A stretch of 64,000 nt of DNA. It comes from Ananas comosus (lineage: Eukaryota; Streptophyta; Magnoliopsida; Poales; Bromeliaceae). This document shows positions 12,001-23,494 of this stretch, piece by piece (within the stretch, counting starts at the first letter, position 1; every line of letters starts with the position of its first letter). The DNA lies in contig NC_033637.1 of assembly GCF_001540865.1 (NCBI RefSeq), positions 9,665,078-9,729,077 on the forward strand, written 5' to 3'. Under the pieces are notes generated by a model. It was not told the DNA's origin, did not search any database, and saw only the letters and a list, made by a program, of their open reading frames with translations. A program made the translations under genes and the position numbers.

Positions 12001-15000
12001 TATTTTCCTTTACACTCTAATCTCATATCTCTCTCTAAGCTCATCTTTTTCTCTCTAAACTTCAACTCTTTTTCTCTCTCTAAACTAAGCTCTCTCTCCC
12101 CCTCTATTTCTAAAATCTCAACTCTCTTACTCCCTCTAATCTCGACTCTATTTCTCTTCCTATTTTTTTAATTATGCTCTCTCTCTCTCTCTCTCTAACC
12201 TATGTTTTCTCTCCCTTTTTTTCTAAAAATATGTTGAAATTTTGAGTAGCATTATCAAAAATTAATTAAAAAAATAAATTAATTAATTGTATATTTTCTG
12301 TAATCTTAAATAATATGACTAAATAATATGACCGTGCGAACCAAACACATGAATGCCACATTCTTAGTAATAGGATGAATAAGAATAAGATTCTCGGATA
12401 TTTTTTTTATTTCTAGTAATCTTTTATAGTGAGAACCAAACGCACCCTTAAGGTTATGTTAGTGCATCAAACATATATTGAGAGTGACATGAAGGTTTTC
12501 TTCTGCAATTACATCTTGTTTCCTTTGTCCTAAAAAGCCTTGAATGAACTAAAGTTCCTTTCCTTTTCTGCAGGTTTACCCTAAACTTAGGGTCATGTTT
12601 TGGGTTATGTAAAATTCTGTTACCTGATAAATAAATGATTATTATATGCTTATCAGTAAGAGATATAATAATCTGTGTCCCAGTTCTTTCGTTCTCATTT
12701 TTCTTCCTTCACATCTTCAAAATCTCTTTCCATTATCTATTACCTGCTGGAATTTGTTGATTCAAGTTATCTGTGTGCTGTTTCTGCTGATTTGCATACT
12801 ATCATCATTTTCAATTGAACCTCTCATATTTCAACAGTACAAGAAACTGTACCTATCCTTCATCAACGAGATCCCTAATGATCTACCTTTGATATTTCTC
12901 TTCATCATCAACATTATTTTTTAGATTAAAAAAACCAAAGAGAGTCCCCAACCGCAAGTACTATGTGAAAACCTACTATGAGCCAATTATCTCTATTCTT
13001 TAGATAACTAAGTGAGTATTGTCCAGTTACACAATGTGACTTTCATCACCTCCATTACAAGACAGTTATGTCTTTTCAGTAGTCTTCAATTCCTATGCCA
13101 TCAAAACCTCCAGGGCCTCTTTAGTGTAGTGCAGTTTAAGTAGTGTTATTAGGATAAGTGCTATATTAAGATCTTCCCAAACTGCTTTTCTCTGTAGCAC
13201 AATAAGAAATTCCAATTGGAGCTTATGCTTTTGATGCTCACTGTTCAGAATCTCATTTTAGCTTCCCATTACAGCAAAAGCTCCAGACTCTTTATTTGCC
13301 AAACACTACAATAGAGGAAGTTGCAGCTGAAAATAGAAGTAGAAGCGAGCTGAAACTGGCACTCAATATTGGCAGGTATATTGTACCATTGTGTCACTAA
13401 ACTTATGCTTAGTTTCAGGTAGATCATTGAACTTCAATTTTATGCAATTGAGCCACTGAATTCTGTTTCAATTAGGTTACTTTGTCAAATTCAATTTAGT
13501 TTTCCTAATAGAGGAATGATGTGGTAGTTGATTTAGTTGTCACGTGTTTTCTAAGAGATGACGTGGCAGGTGATTCAGTTGGCTAATTCAGTTGTCTCTT
13601 CATCTCTAGATTACTATGATTTAACTACTGCATCATCTTATAGAAGTGCGTTGTGGCTGAATCAACAACAACATCATTTCCAAGAGATGATATGACAACT
13701 AAATCAGCTGCCACATCATTCCTCCTTTAGAGAAATTAAATGGACTTTAATGGAATGACCCAATTGAAAAATGAAATGAAGTTTAATGGCTTAATTGCAA
13801 CAGATTGAAGTTTAGCAACGTAAAAGAAACTTTGTGCAAGTTTTGTGACCAATGGTGTTATTTACTCCAATATTTTGACTTGAATGCTTCACTTTGGAAA
13901 TAAGTTAGTGGTTCCCTATAAGTTGAGATAGAAAAACAAAATAGGAGTCCACTTTATTTACATGTTTTCGCTAGGAAATCAAATTTTGTATACAATGTTG
14001 AGCCTATAGACAAGCTTGGTGGTAACTATTCCAAATGTTGAGCGTATTAACGAACTTAATTATCTGCAAGGAAGTTGGCTTAGTTTAAAGTAGAGATAGC
14101 TGGTTAGGTTGTCTGGGGAATTTGTACTTTGGTTGCAATACCCTTTTTGTAAGCTGTTTATTATTAAACTCTTAGCCTTTGTTTGGTTGGGGGTTAAGGG
14201 GTGGAATAACCCCTTAACCCCCATATTATTCCCAAACACTCCAAAAAATGGGTGGGGTTAGCTAACCACCTAACCCGAGATAGTCCATTTTGGGTGGGGT
14301 TAGCTAACCCCACCAAACCCCAACCAAATACTATTTTTTATTCATAATAACCCACTATCCTTCTTATCCCATCTACTCCAACCAAACACTATTTTTCACT
14401 ATCCTGGACTTACTCCAACCTCCAACCAAACACAAAAATACTCTAATCCCACCTTAACCCTGAACTTAACCCTATCCCTGGAATAACTAGTTTTTTCTTA
14501 ACCCCGAACCAAACGGTAGCTTAGCCTTTGGTTATTCAATAATGCTCTTAGATAGTCTTGCTGCTTTACTGAAAGAGGGTAAGAGTTTCTGATCTTTTTA
14601 TTGCAGAGATTTTATATGGTGAAGCCTTGCCCAAAAGAGATGAAATGTGATGTTGAGGTAAGATCAATTTTCTCAATTTTGCTTATATCAAAGGGCCTTA
14701 GACATCTGACTATTAAATAATAATTGAAACACTTTGGTTGGAGATGTTGTATTCTGCTTTGGCTTAGTTGAGCATACTTTCATAAAGACGAAGTTTACTA
14801 ATTACTTAGCCTTTTCTCTTTACGAGTAGTCGGAAAACATAAGAAAATCTGCTTGAAACTTAGTTTAATCATTTGTCATACTCAATTAGTTCCATTGGTT
14901 AGCCCTAGATTTGCACGTTTCAAAATTGTTACCTGATTGAGTGATCTTTTTCTCTTTATGTATTCGGTAATTTTAGTTTCAGCTCACCATTTAGCTTACA

Positions 15001-18000
15001 CTTGTTCTCTGTTTCTTCAATTAGCTTACAAATGTTCTCTGTTTCTACAATCAAGTTTGTTGAAGAGAGATCAGATTGATCTTACTGACCATGGAATCTT
15101 ACATGCAGAAATTCCTCCAGCTATAGATGAAAATATATATCCACCATGTATCGCATTTATATGTCATGAAGGCAACTGGATTACTTGTTAACAACAATGT
15201 GGTTGCCATTTCTAATCCTTTTCAGTCTTTTGTTTGACAGTTGAGTTCATATGCCATTAGGGACGTGGAGGAGTACAAAAACTTCTGTGACCGTCCAAAG
15301 GACCAGAGACCACAGCCTGAAGAAGTTATTGGGGTAATCTGCCTTAGTACATCGTGTTTCTTGGCTGAACTTAATCATTGTTTGACACATACGTCAAGAT
15401 TATCCTTCCATTATTCTGTAATCAGTTGCTGCTGCTGCTAAAGAAACCACTTATCGTTCTATTTGAAGATATATCAAAGTATCTATGTTTCTATGGAGTG
15501 AATGTAACGGGGAAATTGTGTACTAGTAAACTGAGAGAGAAATACGGAGGATATTTGATTCGGTTGATCTGGCCTTAGGATACATGAAAATGCTGGATTG
15601 GCTCAAATCGGGAAAAAATAAAGTCAATTGACTCCCGTTTGATGCGATTCGGATTATGGTTCAGTATAACTGTCATAACTTGGTCCTTGGGTTTCTATTA
15701 TGGATGTGCAACCCCAATCCATAAACAATTGTTTGAGCCGGACGACTGGGCCAAATAGGCTTTCCATTTAATGTTGTTTTTGGGCCCAAATTCTATCGCT
15801 TTGGCCTACGAATTTGCCATTGTTAGGCCTCGTTTGATTTTTGTTTTTTTTTTTTTTAATAGAATCTCTACATGAAATATAGAAATAGTGTAGAAAGTGA
15901 TAATGGCTTTCTTCAATCCTTATATCAAGGTATTTGATCGGCAACAAAAAATGAAAACATGGAAGCAACTTTTCTTTTGCTTCTATGATTTTTTAAAACG
16001 AGTTGTCATCGATTACTTATCTGGAGCAAGGATTTAAGTGTCGTGGCACGGGGTCGTGCCGGAAACTTGCCGGCACGGTATGGCACGGTGCATGCCGAGC
16101 CGTGCCGATGCGTGCCGGTCAAAAAAATTCTTGTGTGCCGACACATAATAGCATGAAATATTTATTTTCTTTAGCAACAAAATATTCTAACTATTTATTA
16201 TGTCTTTTTATCACATCTTTTGAACTTTATTGAGGAAATTATTTACTAATTTAAAGAATAGAGGGTTTTGAGCTGTGCCATTGACACGGGGTCTGTATCG
16301 TGCCGGTATCTTGTTGGCACGGTACGGCACGGTGGATACGGCCCGTGCCAACGGGCAGGTAAAACCTTGACCTGGAGTGTATGACAAGCTAACTAACCAA
16401 GACAACAAGAGAAAAGTCTTTTCACTAGTATATCAAATTATATAGAATTAGTGTTTGAAACAAATAGAAAAACGGCAATGATGCCAAACGAGGCCTTAGT
16501 TATTTTTTACTATTTTAGGGAAGTTTTATCTTCTTCCCTTTCTTGCTTTATATGAATCAAATTGGGCTAGGATTTTTTGCATTCATTTTAGTTCCAAACT
16601 ATAACATAATAGAATTTCAGTTTTACTATTTTTGGAAAGTTTTTATGGGACAGATCTATATAAGGTCCTAGGGTTTGTGTAATTTGAGTTTTGGAGTTCA
16701 ATAATAGACGATTTCTCTCGGAAGAGATTCTTCTTTACCTTCTCTCTTGTCCTTGTGATTTTCATCTTAATCATGTGGCTTACGATTGCGTTAGTATCAC
16801 GTGGATAAACAGTTCTGATCTGAAGACGAACTAAGTTTCATGTGACAATTGGGACACCCTTTCTCCCAGGTGAACGAAAGTATATGGGTTCCTCAAGTTC
16901 TTTCTTTACATTCCATTCAGCTTGAATGTGTTGTTGGAATCTTTTTTTTTTTTTTCCCTGTAAGTCAGTCGTAGTTTGATGGTTGCTATATGAAAAAAGT
17001 ATAGTTATGTATTATGTTGAAATAATTTTTGGTATTTCAGGATATTGCTGAGCACCTGACGACGATACACCTATCACGGTGTGAACGTGGAAAGCGCTGT
17101 TTATATGAAGGCTCAACTCCGCCTGGTGGATTCCCTAATTCCTGGGTATTCTTCTTTTACTACTCTGATAGTCAATTCCTATTCTTTCGAGCTTTCAGAG
17201 CAGCTTCTTTACTTAAGGAAAACATAAAAAAACACACTAACCTAACCTGAACTATAGGTAGTTTGAAATGAGTATCTGAACTTCAAAATTTTTGATTCTG
17301 CCATCCCTTCCTTGCAGTATGCTTACTAAGTGCCATTTTATCTACACACCAGTATCTTTGACTTTTTCCTGACAGAAAATTCTATAACCTAATAGAGTAT
17401 ACTTGACCGAATATGCTAAAATTGTTTTGGCAAAAGTGATTATGTGCCAGAATCAATGTTCTAAAAAACAGTATGCTGAATGCGGGCGATCGACTTGCCA
17501 CATAGTGTGGTGGTATGCATGTGCATACGTCTGCGCATATACGGTTCATCTATTAAATTTTTTTAAAAAATCAAATATAAATGTAAAAAATAACTAATAT
17601 ACTTAGCAGCAATAAGCAGATGTTGGCTAAACTATTATCAACAATAATAAGTATTTCAAGAAACTATCATTCATGATTACATATAGCCATCTAATTGGCC
17701 GACACTAGCATAATAATATCTATCAACTACAAAAAATATTCACCAATATTTATAAACATAATTGTTAGATATATTAGGAATATTACTAACTAAAATAAGA
17801 AGAGAGATAGTTAAGTTATATTTATATGAAGATAATTACTTCTTTTTAGACAGGATTAAAGTGCAATGTTGAATGGGATTGTTTGGTTAATGATTATACA
17901 TTTACATTTTACTCTTTTCATACAAGTTTGATTAATAACAAAGCATATGGCATCATATATTTTATGTACGGAGCAGTTGATGGTCCGAACCACATATGCG

Positions 18001-19808
18001 GTCGCAGGCTGCTTTTTGGAACAATGGCCAGAATTACTCGATTGAATATTCCAAAACTGATAGATAGAAACAGTTAAGATTTTGCAAAACTTAATTAAAT
18101 TTTCTAAATTCAAATGGTATAGAGAGAGGTCAGATAGTAAAATCCAAATTTTCAAAGTTGAAGTTCCCATTTCAAAATGCATTATAATTCACATGAGGCC
18201 TCTATTTCCTTACCAATCTGAAGAGTCTAGTGCTTCTGGCTGGAGCAGGAGTCTCAAATCAGCTTATAAAAATAAAAGCTAAAGCTCTAATTCGAAACTC
18301 CTACTTTAAGCTTCAGAAGGAAGCTTTTGAGAGTATCTTAATGAAAAATTGTAAAGTCTTCTTCTCAAGGTTCTACTCAAGTTGCACTTCTTTAAAAGCT
18401 TCAGCTGGCCCAACAGGCGCTTAGTCACATTAAAAACAGCAGCTTTTGACTGAGATACGAAAATTGCTATTTTTGCAGTGCTACAGTTTAACCCTAATTT
18501 CTTCCTTTTAACTTTCTTCATGGAGTTATAAAGTGTTTACCTTTTTTTGATAGAATGGTGCGACGTATTGTACATCTGATGTGACAATTTACAAGAACGG
18601 CGAGCTACATACTTGGGACAAGGGCTATGATGACGAAGGAAATCAGGTGAATTTCTCATTTTAATCACTTTATTTTTCCAGTAAGGCACTCTTTGATTAG
18701 TTCAATTTATTACTCTTATTCCGCACAGCAACCACTGAAAAAGGTCTAAGAATAGTTTTTCTGGTCAAGCTCTGGCTATTCTAAGAAATCTCTGATACTG
18801 CTATCTCAGCCTGTCTCAGGAATTATGCTATCACTCATTTTATCCCTAGTTACCCTCTTACTGATTTCCACGATTCTTCCACCACAACAATTATTCATTT
18901 ATCATGACGGTTATACCTATAATCCAAATACATTTAGGGCTTGTTTGGTTCAAGGATGGAATTGGAATGGATAATGGAATGGGAATGAATTGTAATGGTA
19001 ATTGAATTGGATTGGCTTACTCTTCCAAAACGTTTGGTTCATTTGTGGATTGGAAATTGGAATGAGTTATTTACATTTTATTGCTTGGTTCGTATAAACT
19101 AAAAAATTTTAAGATACCATAATACTAATTTTACTCTCAAATATAATTTTATATTATTTAAAATTTATGAAAAATATAATACTATTCTCTAATAAGTTTT
19201 CCAAAAAAAATATCAAATTTATTTTTAAAAACTTAATTGATGTGGGTTAGGGATAGGGTTTTGAAAGAGGATAGGTGTTTTTTTTTTTTTTTGATGAGAG
19301 AGGGGTGAAGAGATCGTACACAGGACAGGAGGGTGAGATGGTCGCATGGCCCTCAGGAACTTAGTGGGCTTCGGGAATGAAATCTCAATCCGGGCTGGAA
19401 GACCGAAATCAAGCTGAAGGCTGATAGGCCATTCCCATTCCAGTCCGGAATAGGATCCCAAACTGATTCCTGCAAACCAAACAAAATTAACCGGATTTGA
19501 TCAAACTGATTCCCATTCTATATCCAAAATGGATGAACCAAACAAGCCCTTAGTCTCTTCCTGGGAATCCTCATATACCAGGATGATCTTTGGATTAGAA
19601 AACGGTTGTCTGCAGAGAATTTGTTCTGGGAAAACCTTTTAGCCGAATCATTTCTTATTATTAGGTCTGGGGACCGAAGGCGGGTCCGTATGAGTTCAAG
19701 CCCGCTCCGCAGTCGAGTTACGACGACATGTTCTCGTCCTTGAACTTCACACCTTCTTTGTCCCTGGAGAAAAAGATGGACAGCCCTTATGTAATTAATG
19801 AACAATAA
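6024..19808 (+). CDS. CRL: Chromophore lyase CRL (CRUMPLED LEAF), CpeT/CpcT family; exon 1 frame broken
   Basis: Plant homologue of cyanobacterial CpeT/CpcT bilin lyases. Known plant CRL is a plastid outer-envelope protein needed for normal plastid division and leaf form; a lyase activity in plants is not settled. Exons: 6024-6169 (broken), 8674-8723, 9231-9291, 9381-9416, 14607-14657, 15241-15333, 17041-17145, 18554-18646, 19665-19808 (TAA). Exons 2-9 join in frame with GT/AG borders and give 210 residues with family motifs DGSKVLYFEQ, WRTPEKPFRQ, EEYKNFCDRPKDQRP, CERGKRCLYEGSTPPGGFPN, YCTSD and VWGPK.GPYEFKPA. Exon 1 starts MGSDSDSSGGGGG, then must shift frame between about 6066 and 6077 to reach GGVLLLKRLRKSTTRWDHAR. 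About eight residues of the membrane helix also seem missing. This may be an assembly error or a real lesion. The expected protein is about 260 residues. Introns are swollen by transposons. Confidence 0.93.
6209..6572. mobile_element. MITE, 'GGTTAATTTCATAC' family, in CRL intron 1
   Basis: The left end GGTTAATTTCATACGG and right end CCTGTATGAAATTAATCC are inverted repeats, with inner matching arms (TACAAAGTTCAACTTTCATA and its inverse at 6502-6523). Same family as 47569-48294 and 57617-58274. It starts about 40 bp after the exon 1 donor. Confidence 0.7.
6617..7512. mobile_element. Tourist-like element in CRL intron 1
   Basis: The left part has an AATTGGTTCAAAAG motif and the right end is GATGAACCAAACATGCCCTA. 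The interior repeats 'gaaatcggaat' motifs at both ends around a very AT-rich core of about 500 bp. It resembles the element at 2-404. The TIRs are imperfect, so the left boundary is approximate. Confidence 0.5.
9775..10131. mobile_element. Mutator-type MITE, 'CTGTGGTTT' family (copy 2), in CRL intron 4
   Basis: Ends GGGAATACTTCAAATACCACC and GGTGGTATTTGAAGTTTGCCC are inverted repeats. The flanks TTATTTTTT (9766-9774) and TAATTTTTT (10132-10140) match 8/9, which suggests a 9-bp Mutator-type target duplication, though low-complexity T tracts weaken this. Confidence 0.7.
10546..10841 (+). mobile_element. TRIM retrotransposon in CRL intron 4
   Basis: Two direct repeats of about 80 bp, 10546-10625 and 10761-10840, both start TGTT(C/G)AATATA(G/A)ATATT and share TTTTGGAGAATAA(C/T)GGTTG. 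After the first comes TGATATCCGAATGC, similar to the tRNA-Met primer site. Before the second is the purine tract GTGAGGGGGAG. GTAAT flanks both sides (10541-10545 and 10841-10845), giving a likely 5-bp target duplication. At about 296 bp it has no coding capacity, as usual for TRIMs. Confidence 0.75.
11750..12447. mobile_element. Tourist element in CRL intron 4
   Basis: Inverted ends GGGTGCATTTGGTTCGCAC and GTGAGAACCAAACGCACCC, flanked by TTA (11747-11749) and TTA (12448-12450). It contains a pyrimidine-rich CT tract at 12000-12210 that creates a spurious 84-codon open frame. Confidence 0.85.
13372..13878. mobile_element. Fold-back MITE in CRL intron 4
   Basis: Long inverted arms: 'accattgtgtcactaaactt' and 'ttgaacttcaattttatgca' on the left answer 'gcaacagattgaagtttagc' and 'ttttgtgaccaatggtg' on the right. 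The central part repeats 'gatgacgtggcag' and 'gatatgacaactaaatcagc' motifs in both orientations. Ends are approximate. Confidence 0.6.
14175..14520. mobile_element. Tourist-like MITE in CRL intron 4
   Basis: Left end GCCTTTGTTTGGTTGGGGG and right end CCCCGAACCAAACGGTAGC are inverted repeats, flanked by TTA at 14172-14174 and 14521-14523. The interior alternates GGTTAGCTAACC-type motifs. It ends 86 bp before exon 5. Confidence 0.8.
15826..16495. mobile_element. Tourist element in CRL intron 6, interrupted by a hAT
   Basis: Ends GGCCTCGTTTGATTTTTG and GATGCCAAACGAGGCC, flanked by TTA at 15823-15825 and 16496-16498. The hAT element at 16027-16369 splits it, so this insertion is the older. Confidence 0.8.
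16027..16369. mobile_element. Non-autonomous hAT element nested in a Tourist
   Basis: Ends CAAGGATTTAAGTGTCG and GGTAAAACCTTG. The flanking 8-mers ATCTGGAG (16019-16026) and ACCTGGAG (16370-16377) match 7/8. Subterminal repeats of GTGCCG and GGCACGG are dense. It has no transposase. Confidence 0.75.
17490..18090. other. CRL intron 7, AT-rich, no defined element
   Basis: The region holds a purine/pyrimidine-alternating patch (TGTGCATACGTCTGCGCATA at 17520-17539) and scattered open frames on both strands that lack coding character. I see no clear terminal repeats. Confidence 0.35.
18937..19549. mobile_element. Tourist element in CRL intron 8 (copy A)
   Basis: Ends GGGCTTGTTTGGTTCA and TGAACCAAACAAGCCC are perfect 16-bp inverted repeats, flanked by TTA at 18934-18936 and 19550-19552. 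It is closely similar along its length to copy B at 22674-23258. Non-coding. Confidence 0.9.
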
Positions 19809-20147
19809 GACTACAGTTTCAATATTATTTGTAGGAAATCTGAGCTCATGTACATACTTGCCCCCCTCTTTTTCTGCTGCTCATATGTTGTAGTAATCAG
19901 TGCTTTTTTTTATCTCTTGTTCTAAATTTTGTTCTGTAAAAAGTTATTATTAGTAGCTTCTCTCCCTGGAGTTTGCCTTGTTTAGCAAAACGATATTAAC
20001 CATTTTGCGGCAGAGCTTCTGCATGAAATAATGATTTTGTAGACATTATTATTGATAAAAGTGATATATGTATGTGTTCAACAGCTCGCCAATATCGGAT
20101 GTATTTACGGGATTAATGCTGGAATGTTCTGGTGGAGGTGGATAATA

Positions 20148-20866
20148 GGACTTTTTCTTATAAAATAACCTTTTAAAATTTTATTATTTGCCAAATAATA
20201 TTGTCAAAATTATATTTGAAAAACTAATTTCTTAAAGACGGTGAATGGTTCACCGTCTTACTTTCCTAATTTTTCAAAAAAAGGGTATATCATTCATCGA
20301 CTTTCACTTGTTTACTGTTTCTTTCTATAATTTTAACAACTACATAAGTATCTCAACAAATCATATATAATTTTAACAATTTGAAAATTTTAACAATCTA
20401 TTCATGCAATCCTAACAATTAAAAAGGTTCTAATAATTGTAATAATTAAACATCAAGTATAATCTTAATAATTTAAAAATTCTAATAATATATTCATATA
20501 ATCCTAACAATTAAAAAAATTTTAATAATATATCTATACAATTCTAACATTTAAACAAAAATTGTAATATTCCACACCGCAATCCTAATTATCATTTTTT
20601 TCTTTCCTAAAAATATTTTCCGTATAATCTACGTACAATTTTAACAATCTCATTTTTTTTTAGAAAAAGTTACGAAGAAGACGGTGAATCGTTCACCACC
20701 GCTTTAATGGATGCGGTGAACGATTCACCATCTTTAAAAGATTTTAGAGACTTTTAGAATGCGGTGAATGATTCACCGCTTTTCGAGGGTTAATTTGCCA
20801 AATATAAATTTGATAGAGTTATTTCGCAAATTATAAATTTTAGATAATTATTTTGTAAAAAAGTCG
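20148..20866. mobile_element. Mutator-type MITE with hairpin motifs
   Basis: The perfect 9-bp duplication TGGATAATA sits at 20139-20147 and 20867-20875. The ends GGACTTTTTC and AAAAAAGTCG are inverted, and inner arms match (TTTGCCAAAT in both orientations). It contains four imperfect palindromes of the form GCGGTGAA...TTCACCGC near 20240, 20682, 20715 and 20761. No coding sequence. Confidence 0.8.
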
Positions 20867-20974
20867 TGGATAATAAATACTTTTATTTTGAAGCCAATAA
20901 CTGTGCATCCTCTACATTAGTGTACGCATGCATGCATGCATGCATAAATAGGAAGGTGCGGGGCTGTGTGTGCA

Positions 20975-21762
20975 TAGGGGTGTATGGCCGCCCGGCTCGG
21001 CATGACTCTCGGCCGGGCCTTGGCCTGGCACGCCTACTGTAGCATCCGTGCCGGATCGAGCTGGCCTGGCTCTTTGGGCTGTACTGGACTGATATTCTAA
21101 GGCCCGTCAGCCCGGCACGGCACGGCCCGTCTCGAGCCTGGGCCGTGCCGGCCTCCGGCCCAAGAGGCCAGCCCGTGGCCTGACACGGCACGGCACGAAT
21201 GGGAAGGGTCATGGCAGACCTTTCGGGCGTGGCCAACGGCCTTTGAGCCGTTGGATTTTTTTTTAAAAAAATTAAAAAAATATATTTAAATATGTTTATT
21301 TAAATATATTTTTTAATTTTTTTAATTTTTTTTAATTCTTTTCATGTAATTATATAATATAATTAATACAAACTTTATATAATTTTTATTATTTATTTTT
21401 TAAAAAATTAATTTCTCTTCAAATAATAAAAAATTATTAAAAAATTTAATAAAAGAGTTTTCAAAATGTTGGGTATAATTGTGTAAAGTAAAAATTATAA
21501 AACAAATTTATAATTTTTTTTAAAATTATCTCTTTTCCTGAAAAAAAAAATTATTTTTCAAAAAAAAAACTCGGGGAAAATTTTTTTTTTATAAAATATG
21601 GGCTGGCACGAAGCCCGGCCCGGCCCGGCACGGCTTGTGCTAGGCGGGCCGGCACGGCCCAGCCCGGATTAATAATCGGTTCGGGCTGAGCCGACCCTTG
21701 GCCCTAATCGGCCCGTATAATGTGGGCGGTGCCAGCTCGGCACAGCCCACATTACATCCCTA
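20975..21762. mobile_element. Non-autonomous hAT element
   Basis: Ends TAGGGGTGTATGG and CACATTACATCCCTA, flanked by TGTGTGCA (20967-20974) and TATGTGCA (21763-21770), 7/8 identical. Both subterminal regions are packed with GGCCCGGCACGG-type repeats in opposite orientations around an AT-rich core. Confidence 0.8.
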
Positions 21763-21866
21763 TATGTGCATATATATGTTGTGCATATGTGTTGACTTTC
21801 GCTTGCCGAATCTGTATCATTTTGTAGCGTTCTATGCATGTTTGGTTCCCTTGTGAGGTGTAATTA

Positions 21867-22412
21867 TGACATCCCTAAGATTTGAAATAGTTTTATATAT
21901 TACATATAATAGATCTGAACCTCTTAGTTTGGTTAGTGCATTTTTTTTGTAGTTAGGTCGAAGAGGTTAAATGGCTTAAGTTTGTTGGAACTAGAGTAGT
22001 TTTAAGATGAATGATCTTTGAGAAATAGGGAGTTTCAATTGGTGTTAGAGTCAATCACCGGTCGGGAATATGGGATGAGTGTCAATTGAGAAGGATAAGT
22101 TTTGACTGAGTTAGGATTTGAATGATAGGCAAAAAATGGTCCGGAAGTGGCAGGATAAGTCAGAATATGGATGACAAGGCTAGTGAGTCAAATCTCAAAT
22201 CGCTTGTCTGATGAGTACGTCAGGGTTTTAAAGGGAAAATAATGTGATATCCTCAGAATTTGAAATAGTAATGTATATAAAGTATAATATGGTTAAATCT
22301 CTTAATCTATCTATAGTATTTTAATTTTTAGGTAGTGGTTAGGCTCAAAAGGTTAAGAGGGTAAACGTGTTACAATCAAAATAGTTCCATGACGCTTAGG
22401 AGTGAGTAGTGA
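21867..22412 (+). mobile_element. Probable TRIM or short LTR element
   Basis: Two diverged direct repeats start near 21867 and 22243 (TGACATCCCTAAGATTTGAAATAG versus TGATATCCTCAGAATTTGAAATAG, described in part). A primer-site-like TTGGTGTTAGAGTC follows the first at about 22040, and an A/G-rich tract (AAAGGGAAAATAA) precedes the second. The 3' boundary merges with a SINE target site. Confidence 0.45.
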
Positions 22413-22418
22413 ACTATT

Positions 22419-22564
22419 TTTTTGAGAGAAAGATAGTATGTTACCCGCTTCGTTTATTTCTTATAGAAATAAACATAGCTGAAAATGTGAATTTATTAAG
22501 ATTCGAACTTGAGACATGGGGTGCCAACCATCAAATCCTTTACCACTTGCGCTAGGGATGGTCA
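22419..22564 (-). mobile_element. tRNA-derived SINE (copy 1, minus strand)
   Basis: Read on the minus strand it starts at GACCATCCCTAGCGCAAG and carries a box-A-like TGATGGTTGGC and box-B-like GTTCGAATC, ending in a short A tail. A 17-bp target duplication flanks it: GTGAGTAGTGAACTATT (22402-22418) and GTGAGTAGTAAACTATT (22565-22581). Same family as 24989-25156. Confidence 0.8.
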
Positions 22565-22673
22565 GTGAGTAGTAAACTATTAGTAATCATAGTTTTGCAA
22601 AGATGCTCAGGAGAGAGTAGTGAACTATTAGTAATCATATTTTTGCTTATTGAAATTCAGATAATGACTATTA

Positions 22674-23258
22674 GGGCTTGTTTGGTTCAAGAGTGGAATT
22701 GGAATGGATAATGGAATGGGAATGAATTGGAATGGTAATTGGAATGGCCCACTCCCTCAAGACGTTTGGTTTATTTGTGGATTGGAAATTGGAATGAGTT
22801 ATTCACATTTTATTGTTTGGTTCGTATAAACTAAAACAATTATAAGATACTATAATACTAATTTTACTCTCAAATATAAATTTATATTATTTAAAATTTA
22901 TGAAAAATATAATACTATTCTCTAATAAGTTTTCCAAAAAAAATATCAAATTTATTTTTAAAAACTTTTATCGATATGGATTAGAGATAGGGTTTTGAGA
23001 GAGGATATATTTTTTTTTTATTTTTTTTTGATGACAAAGGGGTGAAGAGAAGGAAGGTGAGATGGTCACATAAGCTTCGAGAACTTAGTGGGCTTCCGGA
23101 ATGAAATCTCAATCCGGGCTAGAAGACCAGAATCAAGTTGAAGGCTAATAAAATTAACCGAATAAAATTAACCGATTCATGCGAACCAAACAAAATTAAC
23201 CGAATTTGATCAAACCGATTTTCATTCTATACCCAAAATGGATGAACCAAACAAGCCC
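22674..23258. mobile_element. Tourist element (copy B of the CRL-intron family)
   Basis: The ends GGGCTTGTTTGGTTCA and TGAACCAAACAAGCCC with TTA duplications (22671-22673, 23259-23261) match copy A at 18937. Internal sequence aligns along most of its length, with small deletions and a short repeat of 'aataaaattaaccga' near 23147-23170. Confidence 0.9.
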
Positions 23259-23494
23259 TTAATTACTATGCTAATAAATCATCTCTAGGACTGACATTAT
23301 TACCACACAAGGAGAGCTGATATTAAACTCCCCAATTTTGACAAAGGCAAATTTATCATCAGACTGTTCTACGTACCCTCGCAGCAGCCAGTAATCGATG
23401 CCAGCTTTTATTTTTTCACAAAAAATTCCTGAAAAAGATCTGGCAAGAAACTAAAAGAGAAAGAAGAAAGAGAGGGGACAAAAAGAAGAAGGAA

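Noticed and set aside
17856..18424. Several frames of 64-108 codons in CRL intron 7
   Set aside because: They overlap on both strands and lie between exons that splice cleanly; no protein similarity recognised.
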